Source: Bursaphelenchus xylophilus (lineage: Eukaryota; Nematoda; Chromadorea; Rhabditida; Aphelenchoididae). Taken from it: DNA of 64,000 nucleotides. The position numbers and the translations under genes were made by a program. Of this stretch, positions 1 through 11,900 are shown one piece after another (the stretch's first letter is position 1; each line of letters opens with the position of its first letter). Under the pieces are notes generated by a model. The model saw only the letters and a program-made list of their open reading frames with translations, was not told the DNA's origin and did no database searches. The stretch spans positions 6,696,001 to 6,760,000 of the forward strand of contig CAJFCV020000002.1 of the NCBI GenBank assembly GCA_904066235.2. The letters run 5' to 3'.

Positions 1-1265
1 GAGAGAGGGGTATGCATTTTTTTGTGTTGCCGGCTAGCAAAAGCAGGTATTGAAAAATTCGAAAAAGTGTTTGATACTCTGAAGATTACTCATTCTAATT
101 ATACAAACATTGCCACCGGGCACTTTGCAACCCCCGAGAAAATCGCATTCAAAAAAATGAAAATTTCAAATTTAAATGCAATGAAAATGCACTTTCCAGT
201 TGACTACTGAAGAAAAAAAAGATGCTATCGTGTAGAGAATTTTGAGTACTTCCTAATACGTATATCTTTTTGCGTTGTTTTCTAACCGTTTTAGAGCTAC
301 CGTGCAAAAACGCCTTTTTTTGCACTTTTTCCGACTTATCTGCACTTTAAATGCAAAAATGCAAAATCTTCCGAGCAATTATCATTCTTGGCATCCTTGT
401 GGATATATATGCCAAATTTCAAATTTCTACGACGCTCCAATCTCATGTTATATCGATATAATTACGAAACTTTAACAACTTAAGTTCTCGTATTAGCGCG
501 TCTTGAAATATAAATTTTGTGACATTTTCAACAAAAAGTATCGTTATATGTACCCTATTTGTGAATTTGAAGGTATTAGCTTGCGTTTGGACTGCATTAA
601 CGGGAATAGAAAACGCTGCACTTGTGAGCCAGCTGTATGAAATCAACCTTTTTCATGATGACATGAAGCTGTCTCATAAATGTAGGAATAACATTCCAGG
701 GGTTGGTAAGACACACTTTAGGAAGAAATAAGGCTATCCTAGAGTAAAAACGGTAGGCTTTCTATGTTTTTCTTCGGGAACTTAGGTTGTTAAAGTTTCG
801 TAATTATATCGATATAACAGGAGACTGGAGCGTCGTAGAAATTTGAAATTTGGCATGTATATCCACAAGGATGCCAAGAATGATAATTGCTCGGAAGATT
901 TTGCATTTTTGCATTTAAAGTGCAGATAAGTCGGAAAAAGTGCAAAAAAAGGCGTTTTTGCACGGTAGCTCTAAAACGGTTAGAAAACAACGCAAAAAGA
1001 TATACGTATTAGGAAGTACTCAAAATTCTCTACACGATAGCATCTTTTTTTTCTTCAGTAGTCAACTAGAAAGTGCATTTTCATTGCATTTAAATTTGAA
1101 ATTTTCATTTTTTTGAATGCGATTTTCTCGGGGGTTACAAAGTGCCCGGTGGCAATGTTTGTATAATTAGAATGAGTAATCTTCAGAGTATCAAACACTT
1201 TTTCAAATTTTGCAATACCTGCTTTTGCTAGCCGGCAACACAAAAAAATGCATACCCCTCTCTCG
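1..1265. repeat. Large palindromic (foldback) element, arms ~485 nt
   Basis: Positions 1-485 reappear as the reverse complement at about 780-1265, with only scattered single-base differences. About 294 nt of unrelated sequence lies between the arms. The outer ends share GAGAGAGGGGTATGC and its complement; the inner ends share a tract around TTATATCGATATAATTACG. The left arm may start before the window. Short open frames occur as mirror copies in both arms and have no recognisable protein similarity, so I treat them as non-coding. A transcript across it could fold into a ~480-bp hairpin. I see no transposase, so it is probably a non-autonomous foldback element. Confidence 0.9.
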
Positions 1266-4200
1266 ATTTTTCCATTTTTTTTCGACACCGATCGGCGGCG
1301 AAAAAAGTTCGGAATGCTGTGCGACTTTTTTGTTTCAGAAAAAGTAATAAGGAACTCATTGGAGGTTGTGATGCAAGATCTTACTACCTTGCAATGTGAA
1401 ATATGATATTAACGCCTTAAGAAAATCACATAGGAGTAGCCCATCTATGAATAATTGATCATAACCGCAGGCGTTTTTATTAAATCCGTCTAGAAATCCC
1501 CTACAGTACTCTTTGGTGAATACTGAAGAACGTGGGATAGTAATCTCCCGTTATCTTTGCATTTCGTGCGCGCACTACCGCAAAAGTCCAAAAAAACGCA
1601 ACTTTTCCGATTTTGTAATTATACAAAATGGTCAGAATTTGCCAAAAAATCCTCAAGTTTGCGTTATCGCGTAATTTCAGTCCGAAATTTCATGAGGCCG
1701 GGTCAGCACTAATATAACTTTATTCTTCATTGTGTAGTGCTAAGCCATGTTTAATTTCAACCAGTTTGGGCTGATTCTGAAAAAGTTACAGGCCGCTAAA
1801 GTCCGGCCGGCTAGTCAGTTTTGCAATGATTTTGCACATGCTTGATGAAATCCTTAATATCCCTCGGTATGATGGACGGAGATTGACCATGTGTGATCAA
1901 TTACATAATCCTGTGCGTTTTTTATCCTTCTAGCCCACCTCTAGCCGTCGTATACTAACAAAATCGCGTAATGCGCAGAATGCACAAGCCCTTGCGACGT
2001 ATGTTACTACTCCTCGATTTTTTGCCGTAAATATATGCGGTACGTCTGTGCTATGCAGTATAAGCAGTTTTAGCCCCGTGGCAAACATTTTTCGGCAGTT
2101 GCGAACAATTTACCTAAGTGATCAGAAAATTTTGTCCACCCTTTTTTTGAAAATGTCGAAAAAACTGCCGTTAAAGTGCAAGGATGGAAAATTCCGTTTT
2201 ACCAAATGTTTTGCACCTCTTCTTGAAAGGGCAGTTAAAATTTGGAACATGTAGCTCAATTAACAGCCCAGCTAAAGGGTGGGCAGAGAGATATGTCCGG
2301 GAGTATATCATTTCCCGACAGAAAGTAAGCAGATTTGTGGAACAGACGGAGATGGCCAAATTAATATGGCCATGGTTCTCTTGTCTTTCCCATCTCTGCT
2401 CATCCTGTTCTACGTACTCTCTCATTCTAAGACGTCACATTTCCTTCAATTTTATGTCATTATCACGCAACCCTGAATTATTGCCATTCCCTGACGTCCC
2501 CTTTGTAGTATATGTATCTAGATGGAAGCGAAGACTGTCAACCCACTCGTTGTCACGATCTCTTTGATTGACGTGTTTCCTTAGGCAGTCTAAACAAGAT
2601 TTCTTTTAATCTCAGCTGTCAGAACATTGGATATAAGGAAATAAAAAAATCCAAACGGATTATACCTCCAATCCCGTGTTTGGGGTCATTAAATGTCTTT
2701 TGACAACTACAGTAGGCCCGTTACAATATAAGGGCCTTCTGTGTGGGCTTCCTTTTGTAATTAAAGCAACTAGGAAGGCCAAAGAGTATCAAATAGAAGA
2801 ATTTTAAGAGAGCGACATCTGAGAAGAGCCCAAAAAAATAAAATTAAACTTGACAAGTAACACACTTGAAACTAAAAAGTACGCAATAAGTAGTGTTTAC
2901 TTACATAAACAAATAAATTAAAAGAATCGGATTTAATTTCCAATTTATTTCCTTAAATCTGATGTTTACCCTAATTATCATCCGAAGGAAATGGTCAATT
3001 TATTTGGTTTATGCCCTCAGGGAAACAGATAAATTCTGGGGAAGTACAATTAATTAGAAGATGTTTGCTGTCTCCAGTTTTAAATACAGCCTAATTACAT
3101 ATTTTCAACCAATTAAACATGGATAAGGGAAACAAAGTTGAGCAATTAAGAGATAAGTGTGTATACAACATCACAAATTGTTATAAAAACATTACTGAAT
3201 TGAACAGAAAATGTTGTCGAAAAGTATCTATTGCTAATTAAACCAGTGGGAAAATATTATAGTCCAACGTAATAAGCCACGCAGAACTACGTATGTTGAC
3301 CTTATTTACCATCCTTTCAGAGTAAATTAAATGTTCATCCAGATTATAATATTTTGAAGTTAAATATTCTAGTAATTGGGAGTGTTTTTATAGTTTTGAA
3401 GGCAAAATACGAATCTTTACAAGTCTAAATGAAGTGTAGCTAGCGCCCACATTTCAGTGTTATCGGCCTGAAGAGATAATTAAAACAGAAAAAACAATCC
3501 TAAAAACAGAAAATGAGTAATTTAGAATATTATTGAACGTCTCAAGGACCAGGCATTAAATTTATTACAAATGAGAGTAAATCTGAAGCAAAAAAAATAA
3601 TATACGGTAGGAATTCGAGGATCCGAGCAACTTTAATGAAAAATGTAAGGATAATGACCAAGAAAAAATAAGCCCGGAAGGAAGTTCGGAGTTGCATAAA
3701 TGACTTTGGCCAATTATTATGTCCCGAACCGAGAATGTCAGATGCAGCATTCTTTGTTCTTGCCACTCCAATATTCACGAAAACCAATATCTCGTGCCTG
3801 GGTGTTGTAAATTGGTTGCAAAAAAATAAAAATTACTAGAAAAAGAGAGAAATCAGCAGTGTAATAATTGTCATTTTATTAGCTGTTTATGTGTCACAAA
3901 TCATTTAAGAAATGGACATTAGATTACCAAGAGTTATGGGGGACAACGATAATGTTGTGCAGCAAGAAAATTCAACCGAACAAGGCTTTACAGCCATACT
4001 GAAAAAGCATTTTGTGGTTTGTAAAAAGTAAAAGAGTTTCGTTTGGCCATTACTTTAATCAAAATAACAATCATAGTAAGCTTTGAAGTCTGGAAAAAAT
4101 GAAAACAATTCCCTCGACAGGTGGAAACTTGTATAAAAATAACTCTATTGTAAATAACAACTTAAAAAAAACAGTTCCGGTTGGCATTTCCAAATTTGTG

Positions 4201-5838
4201 AGGCCCAAAGTAATGCGATCAGTTATTCTGACGTTGGAGATAAAAAATAAATCTTTAAGAATTGACTATAATATAAGCAAATAAAGTGTAATTGTGAGAA
4301 CCAATTCGCTAAGATAGTTTGAAGTTGTCTAAAACACTGTGATCATCCGAATCCAAGCCCACCAGTCTCTGAATGGAAGTAATTCCATCTCTGTCTACCA
4401 CTTTGTTACTCGAGATTTCCTTAAATTCGATTACTCTTACTTTCTATCTTCGTTTCAACTTGAGTAACCCGAGTTGGACCCAATGAAGTTAATTAATTAA
4501 TTATCCATTTAAAGCTCTTTTAACGGAACGGAAGGAAGAGCGAGATTAATTTAGATTATCCCGAGTAAACAGAGTTATCCCAAAATAAATGCAGGTCGGA
4601 AATTGCGTATTGTATTTGTAAAACAACTTTCCTTCCTGTTTCATTTATATCACAAGTTCGAGAGTCTTCAGAAAAGCTTACTTAACGTCATAATCCTCTT
4701 CACAGACGGTATCAGAAATAACCTTGTTTTCGGTCAGAACTCAAACACTCCGGATGCAAAAAGAACATGTCATCCATATGGAGATGTAATAAAATCTGTG
4801 ATTATGATTAATATAATTAAATAGCCATCATATTCGGACTATAAAATCTGGCCAAATCGGGACCGGAAGTCGGATAAATTTATAATATTTAGAAGTGGGC
4901 GACGAAGAGACGACGTTAATTACATAATCATCACAGCATCCCCTTAATCCCATAGCACGGCCTAGAGAACGTTTCAGAAAAGGGACGTTCGAGTTCACAA
5001 TGTTCCGAATTCTTGTCTCAACTCAACTGGAGATTTGGCTATTTAAATTGGCCATGCTTTGAAAAGAGGCTGACATCACAAAAAAAGGAACAGGTCTTTC
5101 CATTAGGGTTTAGTCACTCGCAATGGGACGTCAAATAATTCATAAAAAACATATTTAGCGACCAGTACAAAAGAACAGAACGAGACGGCGCTCAGCCGAA
5201 CGGAAACCCCTTTCGCTAAATTAGTTATGAAAACTGGATGGAGATGGTAGAGTAAGAATGATATAAATTATGTTGATTTAATAAGGAGACTGCTAGTTAT
5301 TTGTATAATATAAGGACTTTGCAGAACACAAAGCCATCTACTGTATGAAATGATTTACTAGACTTGATGATGTTTATGACACTTTATAGTTATTTGAGTA
5401 ATAAGCTAACAAAAAGGACGAGTTTCCCATCAGCTGACACCCCTTCGGAAAACATTTTGTACCCGAAAGGGAGTATCATGGCCCATGCCATGTCCCTTGT
5501 GTCTGGTCATTTATTTATTTAATTTGCCGATTTCCTCCAAAACAAAATTGAATTCAAATTCATGTTTGGTCCATTTAATGTGTTTACATCAAAAACCCTT
5601 CATGGATAACATGAACTCTTCTGGAAGTTATTTCTTGATATGCTGAGAGAAAGAATACAATTACATCTAATAAAATAAGGCTGTTATCACGAATGGTTGG
5701 GACGACCAAACGATTGTTTTCGGTCGGTTATAACAACTGGAATGACTACTGATAACAAGGTCGTCTTGAACATTTCCAAAACGTTTAAAAGGGCGCCCGC
5801 GGAACAGCGAACATACCAGAGCTCTCTGCATTATCAGC
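1266..5838. other. Gene-free stretch, AT-rich
   Basis: Only short frames with biased composition are present, and none shows a recognisable motif or a spliced chain that keeps phase. I see no tRNA and no clear inverted repeat beyond the palindrome edge. The last few hundred bases before 5839 are presumably the promoter and 5' region of the glucuronosyltransferase. Confidence 0.5.
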
Positions 5839-7879
5839 ATGCGGGCAGAAGTTTCTTTCCTTTTGTTGGTCGCCCTGACCACTGTTTCTGGAGATCGATT
5901 CGAAGACAATACAGGCCAGATCAAGAACAAGAGACTCAAGATATTCGTAGATTCCCCTTCTATCGGGTACTCTCACATGCAATTCCAAGGCAGATTGGCC
6001 GATCTTTTGGTGGACAGAGGCCATCTTGTAGTAGGTTTATAAAACCTTAGAACCCAAATTTCTCAAAATGACTAATAAATAAACAACCATTTCAGGACGT
6101 TTACATCTCCAATTTTAACCCAAATGAAAGAAGGACTGGGACGTCAAAGGCCAGGGTCTTCAGAATAAATGCGACAACCGAGACCAGATATGGGGAAATG
6201 GATCTATTTACAGATCCCTTTAATGCTGGAAGCATCTTGTTCCAGATGAAGAGAGCTGACCCCTACAGAAATACTACGGCTCAATTATGTTACGGTAAGC
6301 AATAAAGGAGTCACCCATAATTTCTCAACGCCAAAAAAACCTGTGTTCAAAATCGTGTTTTAGACATTGTTAATCACCCAAGCCTCATTGACCAGATCAG
6401 AGCCGAGAATTATGATGTGATAATAGCCGAGATGTTCGATCCCTGTATCTTTTATCTCGCCGAATATCTTCAAATCCGGACTCGGATTCTAAGCAGTGCC
6501 ATGCCGACTCCAGATCTCGTGGCCCAAGCTCTGGGAATCCCCGTTCCTCGTTCCTATATTCCATGTGAGTCGTCGACTATTCAACATAGCAGACAGATCA
6601 GGTTGTCACAGTTTGTTTGTGAAAAACGTAGCATTCTTTGTGTTTGTTGGCTTACAATTTGAATACTAATTGTTGCTTCCAGCTGTGTTTTCTTCAAGTG
6701 CAGATGTCCCGAATCTTGGCTGGATGGAGCGATTGTTCAACGTGATCACAGATTTTTATCATCCAATTGTTCTTAATGAACTCACAGAGAGAATGGTGAG
6801 TTCCAAATTAAATGAGATTTACTCGTCATTTCAGAGAAACATGTATAAAGATCGGTTTGGAGTGGACATGGCAGAGTTCAAAGACCTGTTGAGAAAGAGT
6901 TCTTATCTGTTTGTAAACGTCCATGATCAGCTAGACCATCCACGTCCAATAACACGTAAAGTGCAATACATCGGAGGAATCGCTGTTAAGAAGCCGCAAA
7001 AAAAACATACTCAGGTCAGTTTACAGGTATTTTTTGTGTAAAATTATTGCAGGAGATCGAGGAAATATTCTCAAGACCAAGTAAAGGAGTTATTCTGTTC
7101 TCTATGGGAAGTGTGATCGACAGCACTTTAATGCCCGTATCCATGAAAAATGCCTTTGTGGACACTTTTGATCACTTTAAAGACTACACCTTCTTATGGA
7201 GAATTAAATTCAGCGTCAATGATACTCATCGGTTTCGAAACATCAGCAATCTCTTTACGATTGATTGGATGGATCAGCCGACCATCTTAGGTAAATAAAT
7301 AATATTTCTGAACTTAATCACCAAAGATCACTTTTAGCTGACCCAAGAACAAAACTTTTCATCACCCACTGCGGTCAAAATAGTATGATGGAAGCGGCAT
7401 ATAATGGTAAGTCTACCAGAAAAAAATAATAAAATTACTTTAAAGGAGTCCCGGTCCTCGGGTTTCCACTCTGGGCAGACCAGCATTACAACAACGCGCT
7501 ACTGATTAACAGAGGTGTCGCTTTACACCAAGATACCCATACAACGACATCAGAATCTTTGATTCGGAAAATTTCGACCATTTTGAACGATGAAAGCTAC
7601 TATCGGAATGCCCAGATACTTAAGAGAAAGTTAGAAGATGAGCCTTTTAAACCGGAAGACCGTTTTATTGGCTTGATCGAATATGCGGCTCGACATGAGG
7701 ATAAAGGAGAACTCAACCTCTATGTCAATGAATTAACGTTCGTTCGCAGAAATAATCTGGATATTTACATTCCTATGGTTCTCATCGCTTACCTTACTTT
7801 TTATACAGCCAAAGTCATGTTATTCAGGATTTGGAATCAACTCTCAAACTCGGTGATCTACAAGCAGAAAGTCGCCTAA
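5839..7879 (+). CDS. UDP-glucuronosyltransferase (GT1 family), 7 exons
   Basis: Exons 5839-6030, 6096-6294, 6364-6564, 6683-7014, 7053-7290, 7338-7406 and 7446-7879 join in phase to about 554 residues, the normal UGT length. The protein starts with a signal peptide (MRAEVSFLLLVALTTVSG). It has an N-terminal acceptor-binding half with a candidate catalytic His in SHMQFQGR and an acidic YDVIIAEMFD segment. The UDP-sugar signature is FITHCGQNSMMEAAYNGVP...PLWADQ near residues 410-450. A C-terminal membrane span (IPMVLIAYLTFYTAKVMLF) is followed by a short basic tail. UGTs conjugate UDP-sugars to small lipophilic compounds in the ER lumen. The usual HGG of the signature reads HCG here. Family assignment is firm; the substrate cannot be inferred. 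Confidence 0.93.
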
Positions 7880-8106
7880 ATTATTTTCTTGTACATATAT
7901 CCGAATGGTCTCATTTTTGTATGATAATGTGGAAAAATAAAAATTACTCTTTTGACCTTTGACTCCAAGAATTTAATAAATAGAAAAACAAAAAACAGTC
8001 TCTTAATCCTCTTAATCAGCAAAATAAAAGTTGCTTCATGTTTGCTTTTATGAATTTTAATTTTTAAAAATATAAGCTACTTGAAACGATTGATTTGATC
8101 TCGGAC

Positions 8107-8353
8107 ATGTTGCTAGTCTTATTACTGTTGAGTCTTTTTTGTTACAGTAAGACCGAAGAAATTACTTGTCCAGAAGAAGAGGGCGTTGCCAGTAAGTGCT
8201 GCAAAAACGTTAAAATAATTACTTTTATACATTATTGTCTTAGTATGTGGCCAACCAGATAACAAATGTCCCTTAGGGTCTGTTTGCTACGTCAAAAAGA
8301 ATTGGTGTTGTGTGCCTGAGGCAAAGAAATCTCCGAGGCCAATTGTTCGATGA
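8107..8353 (+). CDS. Small secreted cysteine-rich protein
   Basis: Two exons (8107-8191 and 8244-8353) give about 64 residues. A signal peptide (MLLVLLLLSLFCYS) is followed by a mature part with six cysteines: CPEEEGVAIC, then C-x6-C-x5-C-x5-CC. The CPLGSVCYVKKNWCCVP end resembles the CPxGxxC...CC core of nematode lustrin/EB-type modules, so it is probably a disulphide-rich extracellular protein. The intron has GTAAGT and TTAG boundaries, and phase is kept across it. The exact function is unknown. It lies 228 nt after the UGT on the same strand. Confidence 0.6.
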
Positions 8354-8929
8354 ATTAGAATAACTTTTTTTACATCATCTTCTATATTTAAAAAAAGTTG
8401 TTTTTGTCAAGAATTCCACTTTTTTATAGCCTTGCACTATGAACCCTGACTTTTTCTACTTTCACTTCCTCAAATAAGATAAAAACAATTCTGTTCGTAT
8501 AATAAAGATAATCAAACAGCTAATTGCAAACATGAATTATGATACAGTCAACCTGTACAAAGAATTGCAGGACACCGAAAAATTAATTTGTTATAGAAGG
8601 GGTTCGTTTAAAGAGATACACTTCGTTTGCTACAAGAATATTCGTAAAACAAATGTTTAACAGAGGTTCCACAGTAATTATAAGAGAATCTCAGAATGTA
8701 CTGTAAATTTAAATTTTCGAAATTTAAAAATTTAATAAAAAAAAACTAGACAATGATGATTTTAACAAAGGACCAAGAAATAATCCACGTAGACTGGATT
8801 AAAACAGCGATTCCTAATCGAAAGTTAAATGATAAGAACAAAAAAGTAACATATTAACTCATTCCTCAGCACCAGAAGAGGTCGTTATCAATCAAATTCG
8901 CCGAGTTTCCCACAGAAACGAACCTCGGA
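8354..8929. other. Intergenic, no gene seen
   Basis: AT-rich sequence between the small cysteine-rich gene and the M13 gene. An AATAAA at 8501-8506 could be a polyadenylation signal. I see no open frame with recognisable content. Confidence 0.5.
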
Positions 8930-11900
8930 ATGGGTAACAAAACGGTCAAATATGGATTCTACGGACTTGTAGTACTTGTTTTGAGTGGAATTCTGGGAGT
9001 TGGAATAGTCATCCTAACAAAGATTGACAAAGAAGAATCGTATGTAAAGCCAGAAGAAACTAAGACAACGTCACGACCAGACCTTGCACCGACAACACCC
9101 CCAATAAGTAAGTTCAATTCAACCTTTTCTATCCTTTTTAGTTCCTGACAACCCCCAGAACCAATTAAATATACTTCCACCATTGCCAGTAGATCCACGA
9201 ACGGATCCACATAGATATAAAGAGTTCAAACAATACGCAGACCTGCTTAAAAACAGTTTGAACTACTCTTTTGACCCTTGCAACAACTTCTATGAGTACG
9301 TTTGTAAGTCTTATGAACCCACAGAAGAAGAAGATCCATACTCCGTCTTAATTAACGTCCTTAAACAAAAGGGGGTAAGTAAAAAATAGATTAAGGTTAT
9401 GTTTAGAATGAGAAATACCATGAAAAGGCAAGAGAAATATTCGAAAAATGCAAGAGTAAGGATGTAGAGTTTAACAAGACCGAGTATTGGCACGAACTGT
9501 TCGAATATCTGGGGAGAAATGAGTTTGGCCTTGCCTCTTTCCCTCTGATCAGCAAGAATAAAAGGAACGATGCTGACAGTATTGGGAAAACAATCGGATT
9601 ATTCGCTCAAGAATTTGACCTTCAGACTTTGTTGCCTCTTAAAATACGACCAAATTGGAAACACACTCACATTCTGGAAGGATCACACAAGACACCTTAC
9701 CTTTTATATATTCAACCGGTCGAATTAGAAAAGGAATATGATCTTCTGAACACGTCCAAGGGAGATTTTATATCTGGGAACATCAGAAAAATGCTGAATA
9801 TACTGGGAAAGGGTAAGGTAAAGGATAAAAACATAAAAAAGGCGGTGGAAGAATACAACCAGTTCGAAGAATTCTCAGCAAAACTTTTGAAGGATATCAG
9901 AAAAACGTAGGTACTTCTACAAAATTATAATATGTCCTCAGGCCAAAGCAATACAATCTATTCAACATCACCGCAGCAAAAAAGTGGAGATTTATCAGCT
10001 TTTCTGGATTTTTTGAACGATTTCTAAAATTTAAATACCATCGTCGCTTGGAAGATTCAGAATTCGAATTCGCAATAGAATACCCAGAAATAGTCGACAA
10101 AATAGAAGTGTATTTTAAATCCAAAGCACCAGAAGTACTCCCCAATTACTTGTATACCCGTTTGATTCTGAAGCTGCGTAAGTACCTCGATGATAATATC
10201 GCCTCAGGCCAATCTGAGAGAGAATGTGCGCGACTCGTGGCTGACGTTCTGCCCGACGTTACTAATAGGCTTTATTTGGATTCCACATTTCCAAGATTGA
10301 ATGTTCGAAAAACATTACTGGATAAATTGGATTGGCTCGTCAGTGGTACAGTAAATACTCTAAAGGTACAATCTTGTTACCTATAAACATATAAGACGAT
10401 TTAGAGACGTGTGGAGACCTTGGATTGGATGGAACGAGCTGCAAAAGATAAAGCCCTGAGGAAATTAAATTATTTAAATAAAATAATTGGATACCCTCGA
10501 CGCATATTAGACGACAACGAATTAAATAATCAAGTCAAAGAGCTTCATCTTCAACGTAAGTCATCGTTTGATTTAATTTATACAAAACAAATGTTCAGCT
10601 AATCTAACAATCGCCCAATTTGAGGAAGAATTAAGATTATATAAATTAAGTCAGGAATACAAAGCGCTCGATATAAAAGATGCTGTCGATGTAAACAGAA
10701 TGGATAGTATGTTGGACTCATCTAAACCTGTATATGATCCCGAGTTAAACCGTCTCTCATTACCAATCAGTTTGATTAAAACTATAAAATACGATGAATA
10801 TAAACCAACTTCTATTAATATTGGACAACTCGGAACAGAGATTGCAACAGAATTAATGAAGATATTCGATGATCAAGGGATTCAACATGATGAGTTTGGA
10901 GAATTGAATGATTGGATGGATCTAAACTCTAAGAAAGGGTATGAGAAGACAAAGAAATGCCTGAAAGATCAATTGGAAAACATCGAAACGGAGAGCGGCA
11001 TCTATTTTGATACAAACGAAGTCGTCGAAGAATCGCTAAGGATCAATGGAGGTAACTTATCACAAGCTAATGAACTCTTTTTAGGAACACAAATTGCTTA
11101 TGAAACTCTAAATAACATTCAATCTCTGTATGGAGCAGATCCCCGATTGCCTGGAGACCTATTACAACACTTCACTCATCCGCAATTATTCTTCATTTCA
11201 TATACGCAAAAGCACTGTAAAATTAACGGAGAAAAGCCCGTTAATGGAAAGTTAAAATCCCTCACAAACTTCCATAGGGTTCTTGAAGTTCTTCAGAATT
11301 CTCCGTCCTTTGCCAGCGCGTTCAATTGCCAGACTGGAAGTGATTATTCTCCTCCGAAAACATGTACTGTTTGGAACAGTGGACCCGATCGAAACTCCCA
11401 AAGCTATCCAGAAAACCCAGAACTGATTACAAACATCAGAAAGGGAAGAACCATGGAATCAGAAGAGTACAAAGAGATCAGTAGAAGAGTTTTACAAAAC
11501 ATAAATGTCGACAAGGAACCTTGCAATGATTTCCTTAACTATGCCTGTGATCATAATTCAAAAGATACCATCGACGATAACGCAGAAGAATTCATGGAGA
11601 TTGCTGCGCTGGCATCGCTTAAAAGACGTTATGGAAGTAACGTAAGTAGAGCTAACCAAGTAATGAAAAAAAAATTAGGACGTCTTAAGAATCGGGATTT
11701 CCCATTTCGAAGGATGCCAGGTCAATCGATTTATAACAAATAACCCTATCGACGAATTATTGGAATACATCAACAAGACCTCAGACAACTGGCCAAATTT
11801 CGTGGATCCAATATCCGGGTACTCCACTCTGAAGCCAGATTCAATTTCCAAAGTTTCCCATTATTTGGCTAACAGTCTGGACATTGATACTTTCTATAGA

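Noticed and set aside
22..1288. Short open frames in both arms of the first palindrome, mirror images of each other
   Set aside because: They are duplicated by the inverted repeat, show no recognised domain and have repeat-like composition.
2048..2567. Overlapping frames up to 127 residues on both strands
   Set aside because: No recognisable motif, no supporting splice chain, and frames on opposite strands are equally open.
3542..3787. 81-residue minus-strand frame with a hydrophobic middle
   Set aside because: Isolated, AT-rich, two alternative frames overlap it, no similarity recognised.
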